Positions 9,341 through 18,021 of a DNA stretch of 64,000 nt are shown in pieces. The DNA lies in NCBI RefSeq assembly GCF_018555685.1, contig NZ_JAFLWW010000017.1, positions 17,328 to 81,327 on the forward strand, read 5' to 3'. The position numbers were made by a program, and so were the translations under genes. The notes below the pieces were generated by a model. It saw only the letters and a list, made by a program, of their open reading frames with translations, ran no database searches and had not been told where the DNA came from. This DNA comes from Aminobacter anthyllidis (GTDB taxonomy: Bacteria > Pseudomonadota > Alphaproteobacteria > Rhizobiales > Rhizobiaceae). The number at the start of each line of letters is the position of its first letter. Within the stretch, counting starts at the first letter, position 1.

Positions 9341-9373
9341 GACGGCCACCGTGGAAACTCCACGGTGGCCGTC
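9341..9373. terminator. Bidirectional terminator between the synthetase and HAD genes
   Basis: A perfect 15-bp stem (arm GACGGCCACCGTGGA, 9341-9355, with 9359-9373) closes a 3-nt loop. It lies 21 nt after the synthetase stop and 38 nt after the convergent HAD stop. The T run is weak on both strands, but stem strength and position fit termination for both genes. Confidence 0.7.
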
Positions 9374-9411
9374 TCGCTGTGTCCGATAAGGTGGTTTGCC
9401 GAGGTGCCGGA

Positions 9412-10041
9412 TCAGGCCGTCAATTTCGCGACAAGATCGGCATAGTCGTCAAAAACAAGATCGGGCCCTTGGGCGCGTAAAGTTGCACCCGTGTTGTAGC
9501 CGAAGGTCACCGCTCCCGAAGCGATGCCGGCGCCTCGTGCCGCTTCGATGTCGCGGACCTCGTCGCCGATGGCGATGGTGCGCCGCTTGTCGGCGCCCAG
9601 GTGCCTGATGGCGGCCTTGAACATCGCCCCCTTGCCCCAAAGCGACGCGCCGCACTGGAAGTGACTGACATGAACCGCAGCCGCCCCAAGCGTCCGGCGG
9701 ATGGTCGGTTCAGTGTTGGAGCTGACGATGGCGACGCTTATGTTTTTTGCGGCAAGGCTCGCGAGCATGGCTTCGACGCCAGGGAAAAGTGCCACCGCAT
9801 CGCGGCTCTCCGCGCTCAGCTTGCGCATATGCATGGCGATCGCCGGCAGCTTCCATTTGGCGACGCCCAGGCGGGCAACGATCTCGCGCGTACCAAGCGC
9901 GCGCAGTTCGTCGATCTCGTTTTCGGCGACCTCGCGAAAGCCGAACTGCCGCGCGGTCTGGTTGAGCACCGAGCAGAACCACGGAAAGCTGTCGGCCAGC
10001 GTTCCGTCATAGTCGAAAATCGCAAGGGAAAAGGAAGACAT
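9412..10041 (-). CDS. HAD-family hydrolase, phosphoglycolate-phosphatase-like
   Basis: Haloacid-dehalogenase-type phosphatase, probably acting on a small phosphorylated metabolite. Motif I is IFDYDGTLADS with nucleophile and acid Asp 10 and 12. Motif II is the Ser/Thr in VSSNTEP. Motif III Lys lies near GADKRRT, and motif IV is GDEVRD. The helical cap between motif I and II (about residues 20-80) places it in HAD subfamily IA. 209 residues, normal. It is 73 nt downstream of map on the same strand. The substrate cannot be told from sequence. Confidence 0.85.
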   Translation of the reverse strand: MSSFSLAIFDYDGTLADSFPWFCSVLNQTARQFGFREVAENEIDELRALGTREIVARLGVAKWKLPAIAMHMRKLSAESRDAVALFPGVEAMLASLAAKNISVAIVSSNTEPTIRRTLGAAAVHVSHFQCGASLWGKGAMFKAAIRHLGADKRRTIAIGDEVRDIEAARGAGIASGAVTFGYNTGATLRAQGPDLVFDDYADLVAKLTA

Positions 10042-10114
10042 CGCACCGCCACCATGAACGCCGCGTCACTGCCTCAGTGTGGTTTCGGCGTCAATGCCGG
10101 CTGCGGCATGGCCG

Positions 10115-10885
10115 TCACCCCGGCATCCGCGCCTCGTCGCGGCGTAGGGTCAGGACCTCGACGCCGGTCGCCGTGACGGCGACCGTATGCTCGAACTGGG
10201 CCGAGAGTTTCCGGTCGTTGGTCACGACGGTCCATCCGTCGCTTCCGGTCGAAACCTTGCGGGTGCCCTGGTTAACCATTGGTTCGATGGTGAAGACCAT
10301 GCCCTCGCGCAGCTTCATGCCTGTTCCCGGCTTCCCGAAATTGAGCACCTGCGGTTCTTCGTGCATCTCGCGGCCGATGCCGTGCCCGCAATATTCCCGC
10401 ACCACCGAATAGCCGTTCCGCTTGGCATGCCGTTCGATGGCAAAGCCGATGTCGCCGAGATGCGCACCCGGCCGAACCTGCCTTATGCCTTTCCACATCG
10501 CCTCCTGCGCCACCCGCACCAGCCGGGTCGCCGCGGGCGGGGCGTTGCCGACAAGGTAGGTCTTGCTCGAATCGGCGATGTAGCCGCCTTTCTCCAGCGT
10601 GATGTCGAAGTTGACGATGTCGCCGTCCCGGATGATCTCCTGCCCATTGGGCACGCCGTGGCAGACCACGTGATTGATCGAGCAGTTCAGCACATGCTTG
10701 AAGCCATACTGCCCCTTGCTGGCCGGACGGGCGGCAAGGTCGACAGTGATGAAGCGCTCGACAAGATCGTTGACCTGCAATGTCGACATGCCGGCAAGCT
10801 CCTGCTCGTCCAGCATCTCGAAGACGGACGCCAGCATCCTGCCCGCCACGCGCATCAGCGCCAGTTCGTCCGCCGTCTTGACCAT
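10115..10885 (-). CDS. map: Type I methionine aminopeptidase
   Basis: Removes the initiator Met from nascent proteins in the cytosol. Metal ligands are visible in order: Asp in IVNFDITLEKGG, Asp in IADSSKTY, His in YCGHGIGREMHEEP, Glu in VFTIEPMVNQG and the final Glu in FEHTVAVT. HGVPNG, contributing the substrate-binding His, is also present. The chosen start is the ATG at 10885 (MVKTADELALMR), 1 nt after the stop of the ParD-like gene. A longer in-frame reading (to 10930) would overlap that gene by 44 nt and adds non-conserved residues. The resulting 256 residues match the family (264 in E. coli). Rhizobia often carry more than one map; this could be an accessory copy. Confidence 0.92.
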   Translation of the reverse strand: MVKTADELALMRVAGRMLASVFEMLDEQELAGMSTLQVNDLVERFITVDLAARPASKGQYGFKHVLNCSINHVVCHGVPNGQEIIRDGDIVNFDITLEKGGYIADSSKTYLVGNAPPAATRLVRVAQEAMWKGIRQVRPGAHLGDIGFAIERHAKRNGYSVVREYCGHGIGREMHEEPQVLNFGKPGTGMKLREGMVFTIEPMVNQGTRKVSTGSDGWTVVTNDRKLSAQFEHTVAVTATGVEVLTLRRDEARMPG

Positions 10886-10886
10886 C

Positions 10887-11093
10887 TCAGGCGACCGCCA
10901 GATCCCGGACATGCACTTGCGCCGCCGCAAACTGCATCTTGACGATCTCGTTGAACGACAGCGTCGGATTGGCCTCGGCCAGCATGCCGATCTTCATCCA
11001 GAACTCGGCCTGCGCATTGATCGACCGGCACATCACCGTGCTCGCCCGCCTGATTTCCTCATGCAGGTCCTCGTCGATTTTCACGATGCCCAT
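10887..11093 (-). CDS. ParD-like antitoxin-family protein
   Basis: A 68-residue protein of the ParD-like family (recalled as Pfam ParD_like), related to ribbon-helix-helix antitoxins. It begins MGIVKIDEDLHEEIRRAS, continues with RSINAQAEFWMKIG and SFNEIVKMQ, and is typical of the family in length. AGGAG lies 7 nt upstream of the ATG at 11093; a longer in-frame reading to 11225 crosses the promoter and is rejected. No ParE toxin lies next to it. Its stop is followed after 1 nt by the map start, so the two are probably cotranslated. Its promoter carries an AT-rich inverted repeat over the -10 box, consistent with autorepression. Confidence 0.85.
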   Translation of the reverse strand: MGIVKIDEDLHEEIRRASTVMCRSINAQAEFWMKIGMLAEANPTLSFNEIVKMQFAAAQVHVRDLAVA

Positions 11094-11458
11094 GAACGTC
11101 TCCTGAAACGAATATACGTACCATATATGTTTCGTATATCGCGCGGTCAATCCGCTACAAGGACGTGGCGGACCCATTGTTGCACGCATGCCGAGCAAGA
11201 AGACTGTTGCCGCGCACCACCACATGACGTAAAGGGAACCCGTCGCGAAAAGCGACCGCTTCCCTTGATCCGCTCAGTGGCGGAGTAAACAGGTGGATGA
11301 ATAGTCGTCCAGGCGGTCAAGCATAAGCACCCATGCCGTTTCGAGCGTGGGTCGCCAGCGGCTCCCGAAAATCATCCCGCCTGACACCAATCAGGCCCCA
11401 TTGCGAGCACCCGTCGGCGCCAGGCGCCGCTGCACGCTTGCGTCCATTGGAGTCCGCC
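11094..11458. other. Divergent intergenic region with imperfect hairpin
   Basis: 365 nt between the parD-like gene and the MFS gene. Besides the operator and promoter listed separately, it holds an imperfect hairpin at 11232-11266 (AAGGGAA/TTCCCTT outer arms, GTCGC/GCGAC inner arms, GAAAA-type loop), about 190 nt upstream of the MFS start. No leader peptide or convincing second promoter was recognised. Confidence 0.5.
11112..11150 (-). promoter_or_regulatory. Promoter and palindromic operator of the parD-like/map unit
   Basis: On the minus strand TTGACC (11145-11150) and TATATG (11122-11127) are spaced by 17 nt, a good sigma-70 promoter. An inverted repeat ATATACG (11112-11118) with CGTATAT (11133-11139), containing the palindrome CATATATG, covers the -10 box and spacer. 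This layout is expected for an autorepressing RHH protein. The start codon is about 19 nt below the repeat. Confidence 0.7.
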
Positions 11459-12652
11459 ATGAGCAAGCCGCTCATCGTCATCTTTGTTGCCGTCGTCCTC
11501 GATGCCATCGGCATCGGCCTCATCTTTCCGATCCTGCCCGCACTTTTGCGCGACGTCACCCACGCCGAAAATGTCGCCGCCTACATCGGCGTCATGACAG
11601 CGCTCTACGCCGCCATGCAGTTCGTCTTCGCACCCGTCCTCGGTTCGCTGAGCGACCGGCTCGGCCGCCGCCCGGTGCTGCTGATTTCGCTCGCCGGTGC
11701 CGCCGTCAACTATCTGTTCCTGGCTTTCGCCCCCAGCCTGTGGATGCTGCTGCTCGGCCGCGCCATTGCCGGCCTGACCAGCGCCAACGTCTCGGTGGCG
11801 ACGGCCTACATCACCGATATTTCCGCCGAGCATCAGCGCGCCCGCCGCTTTGGCCTGTTCAACGCCATGTTCGGCGCAGGCTTCATCATCGGACCGGTGC
11901 TGGGCGGTGTGCTCGGCGACCATTGGCTGCGCCTGCCCTTCATCGCCGCCGCCCTGCTCAACGCCTGCAACCTCTTGCTGGCCTTCTTCGTCCTGCCGGA
12001 ATCGCGCACGCCCAGCCGGGAGAAGATCGACCTCGCCGCCCTCAATCCACTTCGGCCGCTGCGCTGGCTGTTTTCGATGAAGAGCCTTTTGCCCGTCATC
12101 TTTGTCTTCTTCATCTTCAGCGCCACCGGCGAGGCCTATGGCACCTCCTGGGCCCTATGGGGCAGCGATGCGTTCCAGTGGAACGGGCTGTGGATCGGCC
12201 TGTCGCTCGGCACGTTCGGCGTTTGCCAGGCCCTCGCCCAGGCGTTCCTCCCCGGCCCTGCGGTCAAGCTGCTCGGCGAGCGCGCGGCCATCCTCGTTGG
12301 CATCGCCTGCGCCTGCGTAGCACTGGTCGTCATGGCCTTCGCCACCAAGGGCTGGATGATCTTTGCCATCATGCCGCTCTTCGCCCTCGGCGGCATCGGC
12401 GTGCCGGCGCTCCAGTCGCTCGCGACCCGACAGGTCGACGAGAGCCAGCAAGGGCAATTCCAGGGCGTCATGGCCTCGGCGCTCAGCCTGGCCTCGATCG
12501 CAGCACCGCTGGGCTTCTCCAGCTTCTACTTCCTCGTCCGCGCCCAATGGCCCGGCGCGATCTGGCTGTCGGTCATCGCCGTCTACGCGCTCAGCGTACC
12601 GCTGGTGCTGGGTTTGAGGTTCAGGGAGGCGGCGCCGGTTGCGGCGATGTAA
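11459..12652 (+). CDS. MFS drug exporter of the Tet (TCR) type
   Basis: Twelve-helix proton-coupled exporter of the inner membrane. The start MSKPLIVIFVAVVLDAIGIGLIFPILP closely follows the TetA class A/C N-terminus. Motif A is GSLSDRLGRRPVLL (loop 2-3). The antiporter motif C region is GAGFIIGPVLGG in helix 5. The ATG at 11459 has GGAG 6 nt before it and gives 397 residues, the family size; an upstream in-frame reading from 11333 adds 42 residues without similarity. There is no TetR gene next to it, so a tetracycline role is not supported by context. It is better called a putative multidrug or metabolite exporter. Confidence 0.88.
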   Translation: MSKPLIVIFVAVVLDAIGIGLIFPILPALLRDVTHAENVAAYIGVMTALYAAMQFVFAPVLGSLSDRLGRRPVLLISLAGAAVNYLFLAFAPSLWMLLLGRAIAGLTSANVSVATAYITDISAEHQRARRFGLFNAMFGAGFIIGPVLGGVLGDHWLRLPFIAAALLNACNLLLAFFVLPESRTPSREKIDLAALNPLRPLRWLFSMKSLLPVIFVFFIFSATGEAYGTSWALWGSDAFQWNGLWIGLSLGTFGVCQALAQAFLPGPAVKLLGERAAILVGIACACVALVVMAFATKGWMIFAIMPLFALGGIGVPALQSLATRQVDESQQGQFQGVMASALSLASIAAPLGFSSFYFLVRAQWPGAIWLSVIAVYALSVPLVLGLRFREAAPVAAM

Positions 12653-12746
12653 CGGGCGGAGATCGGCAGGGCTGCGATGTGTGGAGATGTTTTCCACGCT
12701 CTCGCGTTTTGCCGCGCAGAAACGCTCGCAGCATCTGCACGGTCGC

Positions 12747-12956
12747 GATCCTTCGCACTCCCCTCAGCCCTGCCGGGCATCTCCCCCACAAGGAGGGAGA
12801 TCAGGCCGTCATCTGCCCCCGCAGCCAACCGTCTACTTCACCAGAACCGTCGGGCTTTTCCGTACAATTTCGCAGGACGAGCGCCATCGGCGACGCGACT
12901 AATCTCCCTCCTTGTGGGGGAGATGGCCGGCAGGCCAGAGGGGGGTGCGAAGGAAC
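12747..12956. repeat. Composite inverted repeat, type A (copy 1)
   Basis: Two 55-nt arms (12747-12801 and 12902-12956) are inverted copies with 5 mismatches, separated by about 100 nt of unrelated sequence. Each arm contains CATCTCCCCCACAAGGAGGG and a CCTGCCGG core. The same arm type recurs at 28.9 and 56.2 kb. Looks like a rhizobial intergenic mosaic element, non-coding. Confidence 0.85.
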
Positions 12957-13430
12957 GAGACGTGGAAGGCTGGCCTCGTAAAGCGCAAACCAAACCGTCA
13001 CCAGCTGTCACCATCCCGCGTGGACAGCCGCTGCCATTTCTCCACGCCCTGAAAACCTCCCGTACAATCCACTCCAGTTTCTCCCGCGGGAACGCCGGTC
13101 GCGACGGTGGTCAGCGGGGAGGAACCGGCGCCTCCGGCGGCGAGCCAACGTAGCTCGTCGCCCGGGGAGGTTCCGCCAAAAGGTTCCCCTCCCGGGACTA
13201 CGCCCGGGGTGCGCTGGACGAGCGCTAGTGGGGCAAGGCGCAAATGCCATGCCTGCGGAAGCGGAACGGGCGGAAACAGAAATCGCCGGCGGGGCGCGAG
13301 GTTCGCGCCACATACTCACATTCGGCAGGCTCGGCCTCGCGCCCCGCTTCCCGAACTTTTCTCCCAACACGGGAGCGTTCTTTGACAAAGGCCAGACCGG
13401 AAACGGGGCGTGGCGGTGAATAAGCTTGGT

Positions 13431-13557
13431 CCCTTCGCCCCGCTTGCGGGGAGAAGGTCCCGGCAGGGGGATGAGGGGCAGCGCAAACTGATGAAAAGAT
13501 GGCGCTGCCCCTCACCCGGCCCTTCGGGCCACCCTCTCCCCGTAAACGGGGCGAGGG
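13431..13557. repeat. Composite inverted repeat, type C (copy 1)
   Basis: Arms around 13431-13484 and 13502-13557 are diverged inverted copies (outer CCCTTCGCCCCG against CCCCGTAAACGGGGCGAGGG; inner GAGGGGCAGCGC against GCGCTGCCCCTC). It includes the local hairpin CCGGCCCTTCGGGCC. It sits 8 nt beyond the stop of the coxG-like gene, so it may double as that gene's 3' stem. Related copies lie at 51.2 and 52.7 kb. Confidence 0.8.
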
Positions 13558-13565
13558 AAATCCTC

Positions 13566-14018
13566 TTACGCTCCGCCCACCTTCTCGCCGAAGGTCGAGA
13601 AGAACTGGCCGGCCAGCTTCTTGGAGGTCGAGGTGATCAGGCGGCTGCCGAGTTGGGCGATCTTGCCGCCGACATCGGCCTTGGCCTCGTATTTGAGGAT
13701 CGTCGCATCGGGCCCGTCCTCGGTCAGCGTGACGTCGGCGCCGCCCTTGGCGAAGCCGGCGATGCCGCCCTTGCCTTCGCCAACGATGGTGTAGGAGTGC
13801 GGTGGCTTGAGGTTCTTCAGCGTCACCTCGCCGGTGAAGGTCGCCTTGATCGGCCCGATCTTGAGCACCACCTTGGCGGCCATCTCGGTCGGCGAAGTCA
13901 TCTCCAGGCTTTCGCAGCCGGGGATGCTCTCCTTGAGCACGGCGGGATCATTGAGCGCTTTCCACACCACCGCGATGGGTGCCGCGATCTTTTCTTCGCC
14001 TTCGATCACCAGAGCCAT
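13566..14018 (-). CDS. CoxG-like SRPBCC protein (carbon monoxide dehydrogenase subunit G family)
   Basis: START/SRPBCC-fold protein of the CoxG family, 150 residues. The family pattern is clear: GEEKIAAPIAVVWKALNDP, then LKESIPGCESLE, FTGEVTLKNLKPPHSY, and the glycine-rich GEGKGGIAGFAKGGADVTL. In CO-oxidising bacteria CoxG helps recruit the enzyme to the membrane, but no coxMSL genes are in the window. Many rhizobia carry orphan copies of unknown role. It lies 72 nt downstream of a methyltransferase gene on the same strand and may be cotranscribed. Confidence 0.85.
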   Translation of the reverse strand: MALVIEGEEKIAAPIAVVWKALNDPAVLKESIPGCESLEMTSPTEMAAKVVLKIGPIKATFTGEVTLKNLKPPHSYTIVGEGKGGIAGFAKGGADVTLTEDGPDATILKYEAKADVGGKIAQLGSRLITSTSKKLAGQFFSTFGEKVGGA

Positions 14019-14090
14019 GCGAAATCCTCCCGAATGCCGATCCTTGAGGGGTATCGCAGCCTCCGGCGCTTGTCCATCGCGCCGCCCGGG

Positions 14091-14831
14091 TCAGCCCTTG
14101 TGGCCGATCGGGATGATCTCGCGCATATCAGGCGCGTATGGAGCGCCCTGCCAGCTGCCGAGCCAGCGGTCGACGACGAGCCCGGCCTCGGCCATGACAG
14201 CGGCGAGCGGCTCCTGCGCCGGAAAGGCAATGCGCGACCGGGCATGGAACTGCCGCCCGTCAGCCGGGATGCGGTAGAAGGTGTCATAGCTGACGATGCC
14301 GCTCGCCTCGTCCCGGACGGCGTCGTTCCACGCCTCGACGGCGCCGAAGGTCGGATGCTCGATGATGCGCCGCGAATCGTCAGGCCCCCACTCCAGCCAT
14401 TCCCTGGCCAGCGGATTGCGGCTGTCGAAGATGAAGCGTCCGCCAGGTGCGAGATGAGCCGCAATGGTGTCGAGCGCGGCGCGCTGGTCCTCGGCTGTCA
14501 GGAACACCTGGAAGGCATGGCCGGTCAGAAGCACAAGGTCGAAGCTCTTGCCGAGGCGCAGCGAACGCGCATCGCCCTCGACCCATTCGACACGATCGCC
14601 GCCGGGGCGCTTGCGGGCGACATCGAGCATGGCAGGCGCGGGGTCGGCGCCGGTGACGGCACGGCCGTTGGCCAGCATTGCCGTCAGCGCGCCGGTGCCG
14701 CAGCCGAGGTCGAGAACGCTGCCGGCATCGCCGACGAACCGCATGATGAAGTCGACGTCGTCGCCGCCCTCGTTTTCGAGGTCGTAGAACTGGACAAGCT
14801 CGGGGTCGATGTAGAGGCGATCGTCGATCAA
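14091..14831 (-). CDS. Class I SAM-dependent methyltransferase
   Basis: Cytosolic methyltransferase of unknown substrate, 246 residues. Motif I, VLDLGCGTGALTAMLA (about residues 39-54), and the acidic motif II (VTGADPAPAMLDVARK) are intact. Post-motif EGDARSLRLGKSFDLVLLTGHAFQ matches the Methyltransf_25-type core. The C-terminal part has a beta-rich region (YDTFYRIPADGRQFHARSRI) common in a conserved methyltransferase group of alphaproteobacteria. It is upstream of the coxG-like gene on the same strand. Confidence 0.82.
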   Translation of the reverse strand: MIDDRLYIDPELVQFYDLENEGGDDVDFIMRFVGDAGSVLDLGCGTGALTAMLANGRAVTGADPAPAMLDVARKRPGGDRVEWVEGDARSLRLGKSFDLVLLTGHAFQVFLTAEDQRAALDTIAAHLAPGGRFIFDSRNPLAREWLEWGPDDSRRIIEHPTFGAVEAWNDAVRDEASGIVSYDTFYRIPADGRQFHARSRIAFPAQEPLAAVMAEAGLVVDRWLGSWQGAPYAPDMREIIPIGHKG

Positions 14832-15031
14832 GGCACTGCTGCTCCCATGCTGGCGGGCGCATTCATATCATCGCAGCGCCGGGAGAGAAGCCTTGCATGC
14901 CGGACCAGTTGCCGGGTGAAAGTTGCGCCACGGCACCTCGCGGCGGCATCCCGCGCGGTGCGCCCTTCGTCGCTCTTGCAGCTGTTTGGTCCTTGCCATA
15001 ACGATGCAGGTCCGGATTTCGGGAGGAATTG

Positions 15032-16834
15032 ATGGCCGGCCAAAAAACGACGAAGAAGCTCCGTTCGCAGGAGTGGTTCGACAATCCCGACAATCCCGGC
15101 ATGACCGCGCTCTATCTCGAGCGCTACCTGAATTTCGGCCTGACGCGCGAGGAGCTGCAGTCGGGCAAGCCGCTGATCGGCATCGCCCAGACCGGCTCGG
15201 ACCTGTCGCCTTGCAACCGCCATCACATCGAGCTGGCCAAGCGGGTGCGCGACGGCATCGTTGCCGCCGGCGGTGTGCCGTTCGAGTTTCCCTGCCACCC
15301 GATCCAGGAAACCGGCAAGCGCCCGACCGCCTCGCTCGACCGCAACCTCGCTTATCTCAGCCTCGTCGAAGTGCTGTACGGCTACCCTCTCGACGGCGTG
15401 GTGCTGACCATAGGCTGCGACAAGACCACGCCGGCACTGCTGATGGCCGCCGCCACCGTCAACATCCCGGCGATCGCCCTGTCTGTCGGCCCCATGCTCA
15501 ATGGCTGGCACAAGGGCGAACGCACCGGCTCGGGCACCATCGTTTGGAAGTCGCGCGAAAAGCTCGCGGCCGGCGAGATCGACTACGACCAGTTCATGGA
15601 CATCGTCGCATCGTCGGCGCCGTCGGTCGGCTATTGCAACACCATGGGCACGGCAACGACGATGAACAGCCTGGCCGAAGCACTGGGCATGCAGCTGCCC
15701 GGTGCCGCCGCGATCCCCGCGCCCTATCGCGAGCGCGGCCAGATCTCCTACGAGACCGGCAAGCGCATCGTCGACATGGTGCGCGAGGACCTGAAGCCCT
15801 CCGACATCATGACCCGCGAGGCCTTCGAAAACGCCATCGTCATCAATTCGGCGATCGGCGGCTCGACCAATGCGCCGATCCATCTCAACGCCATCGCCCG
15901 CCATCTCGGTGTGCCGCTTACCAATGACGACTGGCAAAAGGTCGGCCACCATGTGCCGCTTTTGGTAAATTTGCAGCCAGCCGGCGAATATCTCGGCGAG
16001 GACTACCACCATGCCGGCGGCGTGCCTGCCGTCGTCGCCGAGCTGATGAAGGCCGGCCTGTTGCCGCATCCAGACGTCATCACCGCCAACGGCAAGACCA
16101 TGGGCGAGAATTGTGCCGCCGCCGAGAATATGGACCCCAAGGTCATCCGCTCGGTCGCCGACCCGCTGAAGAAGGATGCCGGCTTCATCAACCTCAAGGG
16201 CAACTTGTTCGACAGCGCGATCATGAAGACCAGCGTGATCTCGCCCGAGTTCCGCGACCGCTACTTGTCGAACCCCAGGGATCCGGAAGCCTTCGAAGGC
16301 ACCGCAAAGGTGTTCGACGGGCCGGAGGACTATCACGCCCGCATCGACGACCCGGCCGAGAACATCGACGAGAACACGGTGCTGTTCATGCGCGGTGCAG
16401 GCCCCGTCGGCTATCCCGGCGGCGCCGAAGTGGTCAACATGCAGCCGCCGGCCTACCTGCTCAAGCGCGGCATCCACTCGCTGCCCTGCATCGGCGACGG
16501 GCGCCAGTCGGGCACCTCGGGTTCGCCGTCGATCCTCAACGCCTCGCCCGAGGCTGCCGTCGGTGGCGGGCTGGCGCTGCTGAAGTCGGGCGACCGGGTG
16601 CGCATCGACCTGAAGAAAGGCACCGCCGACATTCTGGTCACCGACGACGAGATCACCCGCCGCCGCGCCGAACTGCAAAACAATGGCGGCTATCACTATC
16701 CGGCGCACCAGACGCCGTGGCAGGAAATCCAGCGCGGCATGGTCGACCAATTGTCGGAAGGCATGGTGCTGAAGCCGGCGGTGAAGTACCAGCGCGTGGC
16801 GCAAACCAAGGGTATCCCGCGCGACAATCATTAG
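15032..16834 (+). CDS. IlvD/Edd-family sugar-acid dehydratase, D-xylonate-dehydratase-like
   Basis: Iron-sulfur dehydratase removing water from an aldonic acid, probably D-xylonate or L-arabinonate. Residues follow Caulobacter XylD closely from recall: [37 protein letters not shown] and the C-terminal PRDNH. Cluster cysteines are C61, C129 (GCDKTTP) and C202 (GYCNTMGTA), about one residue from the reported XylD positions. [16 protein letters not shown] supplies the active-site serine region. 600 residues, slightly longer than ilvD products. A TTG precedes the ATG by one codon, with GGAGG before both; ATG is preferred. No sugar transporter or other xylose gene is adjacent, so the substrate is inferred from similarity only. 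Confidence 0.88.
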   Translation: MAGQKTTKKLRSQEWFDNPDNPGMTALYLERYLNFGLTREELQSGKPLIGIAQTGSDLSPCNRHHIELAKRVRDGIVAAGGVPFEFPCHPIQETGKRPTASLDRNLAYLSLVEVLYGYPLDGVVLTIGCDKTTPALLMAAATVNIPAIALSVGPMLNGWHKGERTGSGTIVWKSREKLAAGEIDYDQFMDIVASSAPSVGYCNTMGTATTMNSLAEALGMQLPGAAAIPAPYRERGQISYETGKRIVDMVREDLKPSDIMTREAFENAIVINSAIGGSTNAPIHLNAIARHLGVPLTNDDWQKVGHHVPLLVNLQPAGEYLGEDYHHAGGVPAVVAELMKAGLLPHPDVITANGKTMGENCAAAENMDPKVIRSVADPLKKDAGFINLKGNLFDSAIMKTSVISPEFRDRYLSNPRDPEAFEGTAKVFDGPEDYHARIDDPAENIDENTVLFMRGAGPVGYPGGAEVVNMQPPAYLLKRGIHSLPCIGDGRQSGTSGSPSILNASPEAAVGGGLALLKSGDRVRIDLKKGTADILVTDDEITRRRAELQNNGGYHYPAHQTPWQEIQRGMVDQLSEGMVLKPAVKYQRVAQTKGIPRDNH

Positions 16835-16863
16835 GCGCGGAGACCAGGGCGCAAGCGCCTTGG

Positions 16864-17148
16864 TCAGTCGAGCCGCGACAGCAGTTGCCCGTTCGGACGG
16901 CGCGCGGACGCGCCGTCGCAGATTGGCTGGGCCCAAATCTCGGCCAGAACCGTGCGCCGATGCGCCTCGGCGCGTTCGGCATAATGCTGGAAATGTTGCG
17001 CGGCAGCGGCGGTCCCGGCGCCAAGGGCCAAGGCCGCGGCAACAGCCGCAACCCATCGCGCCCAGCGATGCCAGCCAGACGCCGCTCCCAACAAGCGGCG
17101 CCAGGCTGCAACAACAGCGATGATCAGCGCTCCAATGGCGCAGCACAT
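16864..17148 (-). CDS. Small membrane protein of unknown function
   Basis: 94 residues. Two hydrophobic segments are visible (CCAIGALIIAVVAAW near the N-terminus and WVAAVAAALALGAGTAAAA at about 32-50), then a polar tail with HFQHYAERAEAHRR. I do not recognise a family. In favour of a real gene: GGGAG stands 8 nt before the ATG, and it starts 16 nt after the stop of the DUF899 gene on the same strand, at the end of the ArsR-led cluster. Against: high GC and an overlapping antisense frame from the dehydratase side. Confidence 0.5.
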   Translation of the reverse strand: MCCAIGALIIAVVAAWRRLLGAASGWHRWARWVAAVAAALALGAGTAAAAQHFQHYAERAEAHRRTVLAEIWAQPICDGASARRPNGQLLSRLD

Positions 17149-17164
17149 CGGCGTTGCTCCCTGC

Positions 17165-17935
17165 TCATGCGTGCTTGCCGCAGCCGCAATCGGCCGGGTG
17201 GTAGCGTCCGGTCATCTCGACGGTGCCGCCTTTGCCATACATGTCGTGCGGCCTCACCCAGTCGGCGAGGAGATAGAACGGCCCGTTCTCGTTGCGGCCC
17301 TTCGGCATCACGTCGAGAAAACCATAAGCCCCGAGGAACTGCTCGCCGCCACGGCCGAAGGTCGAATAGGTGTGGTAGATCTGGCCGTCATCGTCCTTGT
17401 AGAAGACGCTGTCGCCGGACAGATCCTCGATCTCGAAGTCGAGCGGCGTGAAGTTGTAGACCGCCTTCTTCGCCGCAAATTGCGCGGGTGTGTAGGAGAC
17501 GTTGAAGTCGTAATTGAAGTCGCTGCCGAAGGAAGAGACGAAGTTGAAGCGCCAGCCCATGCGCCGCTTCAGCACCTCGATCTCGGCCAGCGGCGCGCGC
17601 GCCACCGCGACATAGGTGACGTCGTGGTTTTCGAGATGCACCAGCACGCCTTCGGCGTTGTCGACCTCGAACGAGCAGCCGACGCAGTGGTGGACTTGGC
17701 CCGGGCCCATCATGAAATGCTTGATGAACAGCTGGCTGCGGCCATCGAACAGGTCAGACAGCGAAAGCCGGCCATCGGGGCCGTCGAAATAGTACTGCTT
17801 GTCGATCTTCACCCAGGGCAACTGGCGCCGCTCGGCGCTCAACTCGTCGCGCGCCCTGGTCATTGCTTTTTCCTTGGCGAGCAGCGCCCGGCGCGCTGCC
17901 ACCCACTCGTCTCGGCTTACGATTTCATGCTGCAT
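17165..17935 (-). CDS. DUF899 (thioredoxin-like) family protein
   Basis: 256-residue protein of the DUF899 family, a thioredoxin-fold group of unknown function. Recognisable blocks are ISRDEW-like start (IVSRDEWVAAR), LLAKEKAMTRARDELSAERR, the single-cysteine pocket HHCVGCSFEVDN, the YxF/YDFN region and GRGGEQFLGAYGFLDVMPKG. The end has a short CGCGK tail that may bind metal. The start at 17935 has GGAG 6 nt upstream; an ATG four codons earlier overlaps that Shine-Dalgarno. Its neighbours are GFA, SRPBCC and ArsR genes. In other genomes DUF899 genes are also often near AHSA1-type and ArsR genes (recalled). Confidence 0.85.
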   Translation of the reverse strand: MQHEIVSRDEWVAARRALLAKEKAMTRARDELSAERRQLPWVKIDKQYYFDGPDGRLSLSDLFDGRSQLFIKHFMMGPGQVHHCVGCSFEVDNAEGVLVHLENHDVTYVAVARAPLAEIEVLKRRMGWRFNFVSSFGSDFNYDFNVSYTPAQFAAKKAVYNFTPLDFEIEDLSGDSVFYKDDDGQIYHTYSTFGRGGEQFLGAYGFLDVMPKGRNENGPFYLLADWVRPHDMYGKGGTVEMTGRYHPADCGCGKHA

Positions 17936-17968
17936 TTCACGCTCCATCGTTTGGACACAGGTTTCCCA

Positions 17969-17990
17969 TCGGCTGCCGAATGGCAGCCGA
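17969..17990 (-). other. Intercistronic hairpin
   Basis: Perfect 9-bp stem TCGGCTGCC/GGCAGCCGA with a 4-nt loop between the GFA and DUF899 genes. There is no T run, so a processing or stabilising stem is more likely than a terminator. Confidence 0.4.
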
Positions 17991-18021
17991 CATACTCGGC
18001 TTCAAACTATCAGTGTCTGGG

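Larger units (their letters stand above)
12653..13565. other. Long non-coding stretch with two composite repeats
   Basis: 913 nt without a supportable gene between the MFS exporter and the coxG-like gene. It contains the composite repeat at 12747-12956, the second composite repeat at 13431-13557, and between them GC-rich sequence with short hairpins (for example around 13160-13210, with direct repeats of GGTTCC and CCCGGG arms). Open frames here run through the repeats and lack ribosome-binding sites. It may include remnants of decayed genes, but none is recognisable. Confidence 0.6.

Noticed and set aside
11459..12652. Tetracycline-resistance determinant
   Set aside because: Only general similarity to TetA; no TetR neighbour, no mobile element. 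Called a putative exporter instead.
13410..15032. 540-residue plus-strand frame over coxG-like and methyltransferase genes
   Set aside because: Starts in a repeat and is antisense to two genes with clear motifs.
14828..17146. 772-residue open frame on the minus strand opposite the dehydratase gene
   Set aside because: It mirrors the codons of the dehydratase, has no ribosome-binding site and no recognisable domain; long antisense frames are expected in high-GC genes.
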